A stretch of 64,000 bases of DNA from Ceraceosorus guamensis (GCF_003144195.1 NW_020290035.1:7532-71531), one strand, 5' to 3'. Counted from the stretch's first letter, positions 22,595 through 32,920 are shown. The notes: generated by a model not told the origin, from the letters alone. A program made the numbers and translations.

Positions 22595-23675
22595 TTAGTC
22601 CCCGTCACGCTTCCAAACCTGCGTCCCATCCTTCGTCTGCTCCACCCACGCGACATACTTGAGCGGTAGTACGCCATGTTGGCCTTGGTGCTCGATGCCT
22701 GGCGTCAAGACTGCTCCGTTTGAAGCGATCAGGAATGGAATGCCATCCGCGAGCGCTGAAACCAAATCCACGTGAAGAATTAGAGGAGAAGAGGTCCTCA
22801 TACCTATGCAGGAGAGCAGGTCGAGGGATGCGCGCAAATCAGATGGTGGCGTGTGACTAGATCATCGATCGAGTGCAGACCCAGGCTCTTCACTCACCGC
22901 TGATCACGCCACTGCCTGGTCGTCCCGCTGCCAAGTGTATATGCTGACGCTTCATCCGGCTCAGGCCCCCGGAAGATTTGATCAGCTCCCACGCCGCCTT
23001 GTTCGTTCCATGCAGCACATACACCTGTGGCCCTGGGTTCTCGTATCCCGGCACTTGAGCGTCGGCAGCAGGACCATTTGATGACCCGAGTGGCGACGCA
23101 TGTGGAGCAGCAAGAATTGCGAGGTTGTCCAGAGTGAGTCGAGTCATTTCGACATCGACCTAACGCAAAGGAGGAGTCAAACATCAGCACGAACTCGTTG
23201 TTGCCTGCACGCGCTCAAAGTTGAGAGTCACGCAGCTCACATTCTGTAAGCTATGACCCTGCACCGCCCTGATCCAATGCTCTCCCTCCTCTTCTCTAAG
23301 TTCGAAACGCTTCTTCTCGTTGCTCTGCACGACTTCCTTCACATCTTCCAAGCTGACCTTGCGCCCATCAGGAGGCAACTGTATGCTCTTGATTCTCGAC
23401 GATTTGAGCACATCTTCCACCTTGACGAACCCATCTGGGCGTATCGCAAGCTTCTCTTTGAGCGCCCCGTGACGCAGCAGCCAGGAGAGCGCTTTGGAGA
23501 GGACCACCTCGGGAGGTGCTCCTCGGCGCGAGTCCTTGGGCCGCTTGGATCTGCCTGAGCTGTCTGGGACGTTCCCGACGGTGGAGTGTGATGATGACGC
23601 AGTCGTAGTAGATGTGTCTGTCTGCATTGAAGAGCAAGGTGCGCTGGCGGTGCTGCTGCTGGATTGAGGTGTCAT
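22595..23675 (-). CDS. TPT1: Tpt1, tRNA 2'-phosphotransferase
   Basis: It removes the splice-junction 2'-phosphate from ligated tRNA using NAD+, the last step of tRNA splicing. Three exons (23675-23241, 23159-22898, 22803-22595) give 301 residues with consistent phases. The conserved N-lobe motif is LSKALSWLLRHGA, followed by IRPDGFVKVEDVL. The ADP-ribosyltransferase-like lobe shows VYVLHGTNKAAWELIKSSG and LSRMKRQHIHLA. The C-terminal strand region is ILHVDLVSALADGIPFLIAS, then ILTPGI-like TPGI and LPLKYVAWVE. The Ser/Thr-rich first 50 residues are not conserved. An in-frame ATG further upstream (23915) would add 80 residues; 23675 is preferred because the added sequence looks non-conserved. 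Confidence 0.93.
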
Positions 23676-24382
23676 GATATGCTGGCGTTCACTCTCGTCG
23701 GTGGGATGATGCGGAGCTTCGCAAGCGTCTGAGAGACTGGAATGTGACTGCCCTTTGTGCTCCTGCCAGGCTGCTCGATATACTGCACCGAGTCTTGGGG
23801 AGGCGTTGTCGCATTCACAGGGTGCTGAGTCAGTCGTCAGTGGTGATGGAAGAGAAAGCAAGCGAAGCGAAGCGATTGTTTGTCGGGCTTCCCTGCTGCT
23901 TGCGTGCAATAGCATGAGAGCGCGTCTCTGCCTTTGCTTTCACGGATTTCCGGATGGCACGCGACGCGTTTGGGTAGATGTGGCTGTGCGCGTTTTCTCG
24001 AGCCATACAATCCAACACCGCGCGCGACCAACACCTTGAGCGCAAAGCGTGCTTGTGCGCCGAGACTTGGAGCACTCTGCCAGCGATCGTGCGTGCAAGC
24101 TGACAGCGTCGTCATCAGGCATCGAGCATGGTCGGGCACCAGATGAGTGGTGAAGTCTGAATTCGATCTTTGGGTGATGGCTCAATGGGTCATCGCCAAC
24201 GAGGCCGGAACGCGTGACGAGTGGATGGATGAGTGGTAATGCTGACAAGCCCTTTGTCCGACAAGACTTCTTCCAACACGCCCTCACCCGATCACCCCAT
24301 CGCCCGTGATCAGCAGCACTTGTGATTCTCTCTCAGCAAGCGACCTTCTGACACTCCATTCCCGCCATGCGCCCCTCGAGCT
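23676..24382. other. Upstream region of TPT1 to the assembly gap
   Basis: Contains the TPT1 promoter and no convincing further gene. Short frames on both strands overlap each other. Repeat-rich sequence begins near 24300. Confidence 0.45.
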
Positions 24383-24553
24383 NNNNNNNNNNNNNNNNNN
24401 NNNNNNNNNNNNNNNNNNNNNNNNNNNNNNNNNNNNNNNNNNNNNNNNNNNNNNNNNNNNNNNNNNNNNNNNNNNNNNNNNNNNNNNNNNNNNNNNNNNN
24501 NNNNNNNCAAGCGACCTTCTGACACTCCATTCCCGCCATGCGCCCCTCGAGCT
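24337..24553. repeat. Identical 46-bp flanks around an assembly gap
   Basis: The 46 bp before the gap (24337-24382, starting caagcgaccttctgacactc) are repeated exactly directly after it (24508-24553). Between them are 125 N. Either a tandem repeat of about 171 bp collapsed here, or the contig ends overlap and were joined with an artificial gap. Confidence 0.9.
24383..24507. other. Assembly gap (125 N)
   Basis: A run of 125 undetermined bases. Any protein frame drawn across it is meaningless. Confidence 1.
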
Positions 24554-24569
24554 TGTCCACAAGCGTCCC

Positions 24570-25142
24570 AGGTCTTGGCCTGCCACCAGGCATCAAGGTC
24601 ATGCACGAGCATGGCAACCCCTGGCCGAGCAGCCTCTTTCTATTTGTGGTGATCAAGCATGAGCTTAGCAAAGGCATTCTCAGTCAATTACTGGTGCTAC
24701 CGCAATCAATGCACCAAGCCCATTGGAACGCCTGACGTAATGCCTCCCATTGAGGCTCCACCAATCCACAACATTGCCAACTCCAAAAGCAAGCTCATCC
24801 ATGCCTTTATGAACCGCAATCACTTTCTCTTTGCCTACAGCTACAAAGGTGTCATTCGTGGTATACCTTGGGGCCCAAGAGAGATGCACCTAGCCAGGTT
24901 GCGCTTAAGCAATGTTGACAATGTCCCCCTCCGCTCTGCGCAAGCACAAGAGGAACCAACGCTGGATCAAGAGGGAGTACGAGTCACCCTCAAACACTTC
25001 GTCTTCGTCTTCATGCGCCCCTCGCGCTCGTCCACGAGCGGCCCAGGTCTTGGCCATCCACCAGGCATCAAGGTCACATACAAGCACGGCAACCCCTGGC
25101 TAAGCAGCCCATTTCTGTTTGTGGTGATCAGACATGAGCTGA
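24570..25142. repeat. Pair of diverged ~100-bp direct repeats
   Basis: 24570-24663 and 25043-25142 align well (caggtcttggcc...ccaccaggcatcaaggtca...ggcaacccctgg). Both plus-strand readings keep the peptide pattern PPGIKV..(E/K)HGNPW..S..FLFVVI.HEL, so substitutions have partly respected the frame. No known protein was recognised. The intervening DNA holds no clear gene. Confidence 0.75.
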
Positions 25143-25380
25143 TCCATGAAGTTCTTAGCACCACAGTACAATACTTTGTTGCGGTGAGCACCAAGCAGCA
25201 TGTGATGCATGCCACCAGCCCTCAGCTGATTCATCGCACCCCATTCCGCATCCATCCAACCCCCACCAGTCGCACGAGTTGAAGGGCCAGCCTTTCAACT
25301 TACAGTTCCAGCTGATTCCAAGACAGTCACAGCACATTGTGCAAGTTGCTCATTCACTCACTACATCGCGCGACTGATGT
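25143..25380. other. Short spacer before CC1 copy 2
   Basis: Nothing recognisable apart from a frame that continues weakly from the repeat at 25043. Confidence 0.4.
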
Positions 25381-26650
25381 CTAGGCGTCCACCTCCATCA
25401 AGTCTCCTTGTTCAGATGAGAATTTCTGTCCATGTATTACTTCTGGCTCTCTACCGTGGGATGGCGTAGCACTGCTATCAACGGGGACAGGTTCTTCCCC
25501 GCTGGGGTCAGCAAAGGCGCTGTCACTGAGATCGGAATTTTGCCAGCTATGCTCAATGACCATGCTGTCTTGTGAAGCGTCCCAACAAGGGGTGTTTGCA
25601 TAGTTTGTATTATACCTCTTGGGCAAGCCATCCTTCTCTGGGTTAACATAAGAGTTGAGCAAGCTCTCGCCGTTGTCGCAAGTGACAGGCCAATCTTTGC
25701 AAGTGTCGGAGCAAACTGCAGTGGCAGGGTTGCTGTGGTTCTCTTCGTCTGCTTTGTACTCACCCCAAGCTTGCTCGATGCCTGACAAGCTGCTGAGATC
25801 TGCGTGTTGCGAGGGCAGCATGGCTCTGCGGGCCTCTGCGGCAGACTCGACGCCGGAAGCGGTAGCCAGTGGCTCATCCTCGTCATGAGCTGTGACGTTG
25901 GGGACCTTGCTGACAAGACTGCAACTGCGTTCTTGTGACAAGAGCCTGCACCTGAGAATCTTCCTGCTAACCTTTGCAAGGCGCACATTGTCCTGTCGCA
26001 GCCCTGCTTGCTTCCTTGCCTTTGTGTATTTCTACTCTGGAGATATGCAAGTAGGCCTCAGTTGCCAGATGGGTTCATCAATTGTCAAGCTCATCTGAGC
26101 CTCTGCTATCACTGTTTGCAAGAAGTTCACTCCAGTGCAGTGCTTCTCAATGCAGTCTCAGGGGTCTCCCACCCCACATGCTGCCCCTACAACTGACTTG
26201 ACCGCTCAGGTACGTGTTGCGCCTCTTCAAGAACCAATTCTCATCCCAGAGGTACTCATTGCAGCAACCCATTCTTCTGTCTCTGAGTGGCTTGTTTGAA
26301 AATGGCTGCAAGCATAGTGCAACTGACAGACGTGTTGATGCTCCTCTGCAAGGCCGTCTTTGATTTCCTGCAAGACAGTGTTGAGCTTGCAGATCTTGCT
26401 TTGTTTACACAAGCTGCCAGCTTTTTCCCATCCAGGCCCCTGTCCTCCTTGTACTTTTGTGCCTTTTTGGGGTGCCCTAGGGTGGTCTTGGCTTTGTCAA
26501 GAGTCTTGAGTGGCTTGTGTCTCTTTGATAGTTGTGCAAGGGCAGAGGCAGCAGCTGAGGCAGAGGTTGAGCAGGCAGCAGTGCTGGGAGTGGCTGCAGG
26601 AGAGGGAGCAGGAGCGTGCTTGTCCTTGGTAATGGCCGTATTGTACCCAG
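25381..26650 (-). pseudogene. CC1 copy 2, partly degraded
   Basis: This is the homologue of CC1 copy 1 on the same strand and in the same order. An N-terminal region (AAASALAQLSKRHKPLK) lies near 26500-26575, a coiled-coil block (LQEIKDGLAEEHQHV) near 26330-26380, and an exon with CTGVNFLQTVIAEAQ near 26095-26150. A long final exon open from about 25995 to the stop at 25381 begins KQAGLRQDNVRLAKV and ends EQGDLMEVDA. That acidic C-terminal exon of about 200 residues is uninterrupted, whereas the middle exons carry breaks. The function is unknown. It lies divergent to CC2 copy 2. Confidence 0.5.
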
Positions 26651-26837
26651 CCGCATCCTCTGTGCTTGCTTCACAAAGCTGTCACAATTTGTGCTTCCCA
26701 AATCCAGTGATTCTGCACTCCCTCTCCAACGTTCTGCGCGGCACTTTGAAAGCTGTACATATCTGATCCCTGAGACCAATTGAACTCTCCTCTTTCACAC
26801 CTATGTCCATCCAGTTCTGAAGGGCCGAGTCTGCGCA

Positions 26838-27803
26838 ATGGACAGAGGAAGCGCATATAGCGTCAGCACTGGCGTCAGCATGGAGCTGCTGACCATGGAG
26901 GAGCTTGACCATGAGGTTAGTACTCGCTTCTTCTAGCAGTCCAGCGCGTTTGAGTCTCGAGCCTCGAGGCAGGCAATCTTACTGACTACCGCTGAGCTCT
27001 GACAGATCGCACGTCTGGAGGAAGCTGCGCGCCGTTGCGCTTTCTCGATCTTTACCATGCAGCCCAAGACTTATGACAAGAAGCAGGAGTACTTGGCTCA
27101 CCTGCGTTGGCGCATCCCTGTGGGTGTTCTTCTCATTCCTCTGTCCATCTCTTACTCGATCGGAAGCCTATTCGGTTGGGGCCGAGACTTCTCACGATGG
27201 TGCGCTGACATCCTGTCTGGCAACCTTTCTGCAGGATCACATTCAGCGCGAGACGCAAGGTGCTCCATCTCCTTCTCAGGATCAACTGTTGTCCACTTTC
27301 TTGGCTTCCGGGGGGATCAAGCTAGGCTTGGCAATGAGCAGTCACTGGGGAGTGCAATTGGACACCCCTACCCCACATAAGCCGCAGCCACATGTTCATG
27401 GGGACCCATCAAGCAGGGGTACACCTAGCACGAGTGCTGCCAATGCTGTCACTGGGCAAAGTCAAGGAGAGATGAGTGTTGACGGCAAGACCGAGCCGGA
27501 CTCCAACTCCCTGGAGCAGTTTTCTGGGAAGTTTTTGACGCGCCTCATGCATGTAAACACCCCGCGTGCATGCATCCACTCTCCTTCACATCCACCATTA
27601 CCAATGAGATGTCCTTGAAGTGTGAAAGTTTTGATGCCAATTGCAAGCAGCCACAAGCCCCTCTTCAAAACCCAATGTGTCCCTTGCAGCGCAAGGTGCT
27701 TTTCACCAAGCTCCTCGAGGAGGAGCGCAAGGCGATGGAGAAGCATACCAAAGAGATCAAGAAGGTCGCCAAGGACCTCGCTGCCTATGGCATCTTACCT
27801 TGA
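26838..27803 (+). CDS. CC2, unknown coiled-coil protein (intact-looking copy)
   Basis: Four exons with all introns in phase 0 (26838-26915, 27006-27119, 27235-27552, 27648-27803) give 221 residues. Exon 2 begins IARLEEAARRCAFSIF and ends in YDKKQEYLAHL. Exon 3 is polar (DHIQRETQGAPSPSQDQLL), followed by a His/Pro-rich part and an acidic tail. Exon 4 is strongly helical (FTKLLEEERKAMEKHTKEIK) and likely a coiled coil. No known domain was recognised. Support comes from at least three paralogous exon-3 copies (about 4.0, 27.3 and 27.9 kb) and several exon-4 copies (4.6, 5.7, 27.7 and 32.4 kb) that share the same exon boundaries. The second intron begins gtgggt, a less usual donor. It starts a short distance from the divergent CC1 copy 2. 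Confidence 0.55.
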
Positions 27804-27839
27804 ACAACTTTGCGCCGACAACTCTTTGGAGCGCGTACC

Positions 27840-28240
27840 TGTATCGTTCGCTTGTTCCTTATCACAATGGTGCGCTGACATCCTGTCTGGCGATCTCTGT
27901 GCAGGATCAGGTTCAGCGCGAGACTGCAGAGGTCCCGTCAGGTCATTCACCTCACTTTGAGGACCAATTGTTGCACAGCTTCTCGGCTGACGGAAATTTG
28001 AACCAAGGATTGGCAATTGGCAGTAGCTGGGGCGTACACTTGACCTCCCCTTCTCCCCACGCACCTCAGCGGCATATCCATGGAGGATCATCGCGCGCAG
28101 ACACATCTGGCACGAGTGATGCTAGTGCTGCTACTGGGCAAGTTGAAGGAGAAGTGATTATTGACGGCGAGACCGAGCCCGACTCCGACTCCCTAAGACA
28201 CGTCTCAGGCAAATTTTCGGACATGTCCGTCGGTGAGCAT
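27840..28240 (+). repeat. Tandem partial duplicate of CC2 (intron 2 and exon 3)
   Basis: The stretch from tggtgcgctgacatcctgtc (27868) repeats the CC2 sequence at 27198 with a 670-bp offset. It includes the intron end and the whole of exon 3 (DQVQRETAEVPSGHSPH to GETEPDSDSLRHVSGKF), which stays fully open. A donor-like gtgagc follows at 28233. Whether it is used as an extra exon of CC2 or is a dead duplicate cannot be decided. Confidence 0.65.
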
Positions 28241-29206
28241 CAGACGACAATGGTTGCGAACGATGCTGGTGAAAGAAAACTCACTCTCTTTGCCCGCTCC
28301 TACGCGATATAGAACGTCGCCAGGCCTTGATTCCTTTGAAAGACAACGAGAAAAAGGCGTGAAATGACCACGTCCAGGTGCACGTCTTCGTCCGCTCGTG
28401 CTCCGAGACAATGAATACATTTCAGCAGGTCCCCATTGCGGTAGTGCGCATGTGTGAATGCGGTTGGAAAGAATGCGCTGTGGTGGTAGGGGATGGTACT
28501 GAACGAGCAGGGCTTAGCATAGTTGAAGCACGGTATGATGGAGTACAAGAAAGAGGGTTGCAGACGAGCTCAGCAAGCGTTCACAATACGCACACACGTA
28601 GGAGGGCTTCGTGAGAGAATCCGACACAAGGTAAGCACCAACCCCGGTCCTTCATTTCGCCGCCCGGGCGGCGCGACCTCTCTTCACAGAATACGGTTCA
28701 TTGCGACCTTTTTGCGAAGACAGAAATCGGCTTCATATAACGCTCGATTCTGCAGCATATAGGCCGCCTTCCGCTCGTCGTTCGGAATGATTGCCGGTGC
28801 TGCTCCTTCCCGTCTTCCATCACTCGTTGCACTTGCCTCAAACAGTCAAGCGCATGCGTAGGAAGACTTTTGGAGACTACGCAATTCTTCAAGCTTCACC
28901 GGTCGCTTGTCCTTGGTCCAGGCTCTCACTCGCGAAGGACTTACTTCGCACTGTTGGTGTATCTCATCCAGTCGACAGTCCGATTCGGTATTTGACCCGT
29001 GGACAATGACTCCGCTGAGCGGCGTCACAAGAGTTCAGGGCGCAATACAGAGGCTTGTGCTCATGCGTCGAGACAGATGACCGCGCTTCAGCAGGTACCG
29101 AGCTAGATGGATGCGCAGGAACCTGAGATGAGCTTGATGGATGCTGCTCTCACCGACGGCCATCATCATGGAATGGATGCCATCAAGAGAGGCCTTCCTG
29201 CCAATG
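28241..29206. other. No recognisable gene
   Basis: Short overlapping frames only. The composition resembles intergenic DNA. No repeat partner was noticed. Confidence 0.4.
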
Positions 29207-29818
29207 TCAATGGTAGCATTGAGACACAAGACGAGGTTCGCTCATTAGAGATCTTATTTGTCTCGTGCTTGCATGTTGAGGACGACAGGGAAACATGCGA
29301 GAGAGAGAAGGGGCGTCGCCACGCAGCGCCAGGGCTTCGATGGCAGTCGGTCCGATCGACCCGTACTCTGTGTTTTCAAGCTGACTCTTTGATGTATCAG
29401 CATTGATGGAAGGGAGAAGCGGACAGATCAATTTCTGCTGAGGAGACAATTGCGTTGACCTCAGCTCACCATTGGTAGGAGACGTAGTGCCGCGCTTGGG
29501 CGTATCGTGTCCTGCCGAAGCCGTCGCGCTAGCCTGCGTGGGAGTGTGCACAACCTCACCTGCGCCTTTGATCGTAAGCGACCTCGCAGTTACCTTCGGC
29601 TTGGCGAAGGCCTCCGAGCCCAGCAGCGGCGTCTCGCCTGCTTGGCGCTTGGTGCCAGACGTGGCGGTTGAGGGCGCCGACGTTGAGGGCGAGGTGGGGC
29701 CCGTGGACGTGTTTGCTGCTGGGATGGAGGCAGTTTCCGTAAATGCGATGGGTGCAGTGGACAAGATGATCATTGTGAACGCAGTTAGCGTCGTGGAGGA
29801 GAGAGAGAACCCCGGCAA
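29207..29818 (-). CDS. Hypothetical Ser/Thr/Pro-rich open frame
   Basis: A frame of about 200 codons with a strongly Ser/Thr/Ala/Pro-biased composition (NTSTGPTSPSTSAPSTATSG). It begins with a hydrophobic stretch (LTAFTMIILSTAPIAF) that could be a signal anchor. It lies directly downstream of the E1 gene and could be a last exon of that gene in another phase, a separate secreted protein, or a chance frame. An ATG exists at 29773. Confidence 0.3.
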   Translation of the reverse strand: MPGFSLSSTTLTAFTMIILSTAPIAFTETASIPAANTSTGPTSPSTSAPSTATSGTKRQAGETPLLGSEAFAKPKVTARSLTIKGAGEVVHTPTQASATASAGHDTPKRGTTSPTNGELRSTQLSPQQKLICPLLPSINADTSKSQLENTEYGSIGPTAIEALALRGDAPSLSRMFPCRPQHASTRQIRSLMSEPRLVSQCYH

Positions 29819-29828
29819 GGGCGCATGT

Positions 29829-30760
29829 TTATCGTGGCGCTGAGCTCAGTAGACTTGCCGGTAACGCTTGAAAAGTGATAGGCGATACTCACTGGCTGCC
29901 GCTTTCCCAGTCGCAACGAATCTTGCGCGGCTGGCAATGGCTTTGGCGCGCAGCACTGCCAAGCCGTCGGCGGCGACGGCGTCGTCTCCAGTGCTGAGCT
30001 CGCCGAAATCAGCAGAAACTTCCGCCTCGCTGATGGCTTTCGAACCTTTTGGTGCGTCTTGCAGTGGATCGCCTGACGAATCGATGTCTTCGATCAGGTT
30101 TCGAGCAGCTTCAAGGTCCGTGTTGCTATCAAGATTGTCACAGCCAGCCTGAGGTGGAAGATGACATAAAGTCAGTGATGTGCTGTGCTCACAGAAGCAA
30201 ACTACGGCATCAGACATACCAATAGCTTTCTGAGAACCGCTCGGATCTCTTTGCTTAGGGTGCCGCTAAAAAGCCAGGTGAACTCAGCGGGCAGGTTGGA
30301 AAACTTCAAGTGTCGACCAAGCCTGACTAGAGCTTCGCCCTACATCAGATCACTTGTCAGTCATCAATCAGAAGCACAACATCTTGGTCAGCAGATCTAC
30401 TCACCACATTGGGCAAGACTGACGTCCATTCCCTCCATTGCTTGACTTCCAGATCATTGGACCTGAGCTGTTGAACGCGATTGTTTGCCAGCTTGGCAAC
30501 ATTGCTTTGTGCTGAGGTAGTCATGCAAACCAAGGTATTATGCTCTTCCTCAGTGATGGAAAGGTTTCCTACATACTCAATGATCTTATCATGCTCTGAT
30601 AGAATGTCGCTTTCTGTTCTTTGGATTGTCAGCCAACTCAGCTTATCAAAATGTGCTTTGTGCTTTTGCTGCACAAGGTGAAGTTGCGAATGCTGCAACA
30701 AGTATGGTGGACGGGTCACTGGTGAGGTGAGGTAATGCGCGCCTTGTTGTTTGATGAGGG
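29829..30760 (-). CDS. E1, unknown protein, last unit of a tandem gene array
   Basis: The exons inferred are about 30760-30405 (SWLTIQRTESDILSEHDK, helical), 30338-30220 (GEALVRLGRHLKFSNL to EIRAVLRKLL) and 30148-29893 (AGCDNLDSNTDLEAARNL, acidic). A short last exon starts at 29839 and gives a stop at 29831-29829. Donor and acceptor sites are good for each. The start codon is not fixed because the 5' end runs into the duplicated unit upstream. No family was recognised. Paralogous exons upstream at 30.8-31.3 kb and 31.4-31.7 kb share the same splice sites, which supports it as a real spliced gene. Confidence 0.5.
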
Positions 30761-30769
30761 CAAGAAATT

Positions 30770-31670
30770 TAAAGTGTCGACCAAGTCTGACTGGAGCTTT
30801 GCCCTACATCAGATCACTTGTCAGTCATCAATCAGAGGCACAACCATCTTGGTCAGCAGATCTACCCACCACATTGGGTAGGACTGTTGTCCATTCTTTC
30901 CATTGCTTGATTGCTTGCTCATTGGACATAAGTTGCTGGACGCAGTCATTTGCAAGCTTGCTGGCCTTGCTTTGTGCTCTAGACATCATGCCAACCAAGG
31001 TCTTGCGCTCTGGCTTGGTGATTGAGAGGCTCCCTACATACTCGATCATTCGATTGTGCTCTGATTGGATTTTGCCTTCTGCTCTTTGAATTGTCAGCCA
31101 ACTCATCTTATTGAAAATTGCTTGGTGTTCTTGCTCCACAAAGGGAAGGGGAGGATGTGGCAATGAGTATTGTGGATGGGTCACCAGTGACGTGAGGTAA
31201 GGCGCACCTGTTGGTTGGGGGGGGGGGGCAAGTGTTGAAACGCTGGCAAGCGGACTCTCCTCGCAATCACTACGTGGCACCTAGTATCTGAAGCCGTCGT
31301 CTCCGAGCGTACATCACCATGAAGCACATCAATAATCATATGACTGCGAATTCTCCGCCTTGTTGATCTTCTCCCAGCGTTTGACTGCGTACTGTAGTGG
31401 ACCAGCCAACAAGTGGATGTTTCTCAATGAGGCTTCAAGCAGCTTCAAGATCCAAGTTGCCATCAAGATTTTCACAGCCAACCTGAGGTAGAAGACAGCA
31501 TAGAGTCAGTCATGTGCTATGCTCACAGAGTTGAGCTAGGTCATCAGACATACCAATAGTTTCTTGAGGCCAGCTTGGATCTTCTGGCTCAAGGTGCTGT
31601 TGAAAAGTCTCAGCTGAACTCTCTTGGCACATTTCCAGATCCTGTCCAGCCCGCCTGAAGCTGAGCTCTA
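30770..31670 (-). pseudogene. E2 and E3, partial degraded copies of the E gene
   Basis: E2 (about 31280-30770) repeats the first E exon (SWLTIQRAEGKIQSEHNRM) and then runs, inside the second exon, directly into the 5' end of E1. The offset between copies is about 465 bp. E3 (about 31670-31430) preserves the end of exon 2 (LSQKIQAGLKKLL), the same gtatgtctgatg donor, and the start of exon 3 (VGCENLDGNLDLEAA) with an early stop. A run of 12 G lies at 31217-31228 within E2. Confidence 0.6.
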
Positions 31671-31849
31671 TACAAAAAGCTGACCTCGTCTGAGCACCCC
31701 AGGAAGGAGAAGGAGAAAGGGCAGGAGGAAGAGAAGGAGGAGGCAGAGGAGGGGGAGGAACAGTAGTAAGCCTAGGGTGGCATTACCTGTCGATGTGGCC
31801 TCAGACGTGGCAGGGTCAGCAGCAAGCGCATGGGAACTCTGCTGCGTCT

Positions 31850-32270
31850 TGGAGGTACAAATGCCGACAATACACTCAGCCTCCCTCTGAGCATCTTGAC
31901 GAGGACTAGAAGGACCAGGAAGATGGAGAGGAGGCCTCCTTCTGAGCTACTTGAGGTGGACAACAAGGACCAGGAGAAGGAGGAGAACAAAGCCTAACAT
32001 GGCAGGTTAAGATGGCATTACCTGCCATTATGCCCTCACATTGGTCTCCCTCTGAGGATCTCGAGGAGGACGAGGAGACCCGGAAGATGGCGAGCAGGCC
32101 TCCTTCTGCTGTGTCACGCAGGTACGACTACCAACAGTATACTCGGCCTCCCTTTGAGTATCTCGAGGAGGACTAGAAGGACCAGGAAGATGGAGCGGAG
32201 GCCTCCTTCTGCTGCATTTCAGAGGTACGACTACCAAGAGTATACTCAACCTCACTCTGAGCATCTCAAG
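31850..32270. repeat. Degenerate ~103-bp tandem repeats
   Basis: Four related units start near 31853, 32010, 32122 and 32225. The last two are spaced by 103 bp (gtacgactaccaacagtata / gtacgactaccaagagtata). The plus-strand reading of each carries a peptide like YDYQQYTRPPFEYLEED. They are flanked by GGA/GAG-rich low complexity (31690-31780). Confidence 0.65.
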
Positions 32271-32920
32271 GATGATGGCAAGCCTGGTCATTGCGCTCTT
32301 CCTCCTCGAGCTTGTCAAAGAGTGCGTCACGTTTGTTGCCGGTTGGAGCCTTCGTCGGAGGAGGCGCTTGCAAAGATGATGGTCAGTTGCAGAGACAGGG
32401 AAAGGATCGAGAGTTGGATGAGACCTACACTTTTCATGAGGTACAGTGCGACCTTCTTCACCTCCTTCTTGATGCGAGCCTTGTCCTCGCGCTCTTCCTC
32501 CTCAAGCTTGTCAAAGAGGTTGCTGCGCTCGGCGGCGTTGAGTGCATTGGGGCAGGGGGATGGTCCTTGATCGGAGGGGCCGGCCGCCTGCTCAGGAACA
32601 TTTTTGATGGTTGAGGCAGCAAGAAGGAAGCGAAGAGTGCCAGATCTCGATACAGCTTGTCACGCACGCGCAACTCAGACCCGATGAAACTCTGTGACTT
32701 AATACTCACTTGCAGGCAAGCAGCCTTGCGCTGCTCGGCGATTCCGCGGGCAGGTGAGACGCAAGATGATACGATGAGGTTTTGTGGTCCTCATCTTCTC
32801 TGTTGGCTCACTTGCGGGCAAGCAGCCTTGCGCTGCTCGGCAATTCTGCGGGCAGGTGAGACGCAAGATGATACGATGAGGTTTTGTGGTCCTCATCTTC
32901 TCTGTTGGCAAGTTTTGTGA
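32250..32920 (-). pseudogene. Inverted CC2-like copy
   Basis: Minus-strand exons related to CC2 exon 4 are visible: NLFDKLEEEEREDKARIKK to LYLMKS at about 32565-32425, ending at the same LMKS boundary as the copy at 4640. A small upstream exon IAEQRKAAC is flanked by cccgcag and gtgag sites and occurs twice. A second LFDKLEEEER-like block lies at about 32270-32330. No complete gene could be assembled. Confidence 0.45.
32705..32908. repeat. 102-bp tandem duplication carrying a small exon
   Basis: The unit ctcacttgc(a/g)ggcaagcagcc to catcttctctgttgg is present twice with an offset of 102 bp and only three or four differences. Each unit holds a 35-bp minus-strand exon candidate (acceptor cccgcag, donor gtgag). 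Confidence 0.9.

Noticed and set aside
24284-24662. Protein frames drawn across the N run
   Set aside because: They consist largely of undetermined residues and identical flanks.
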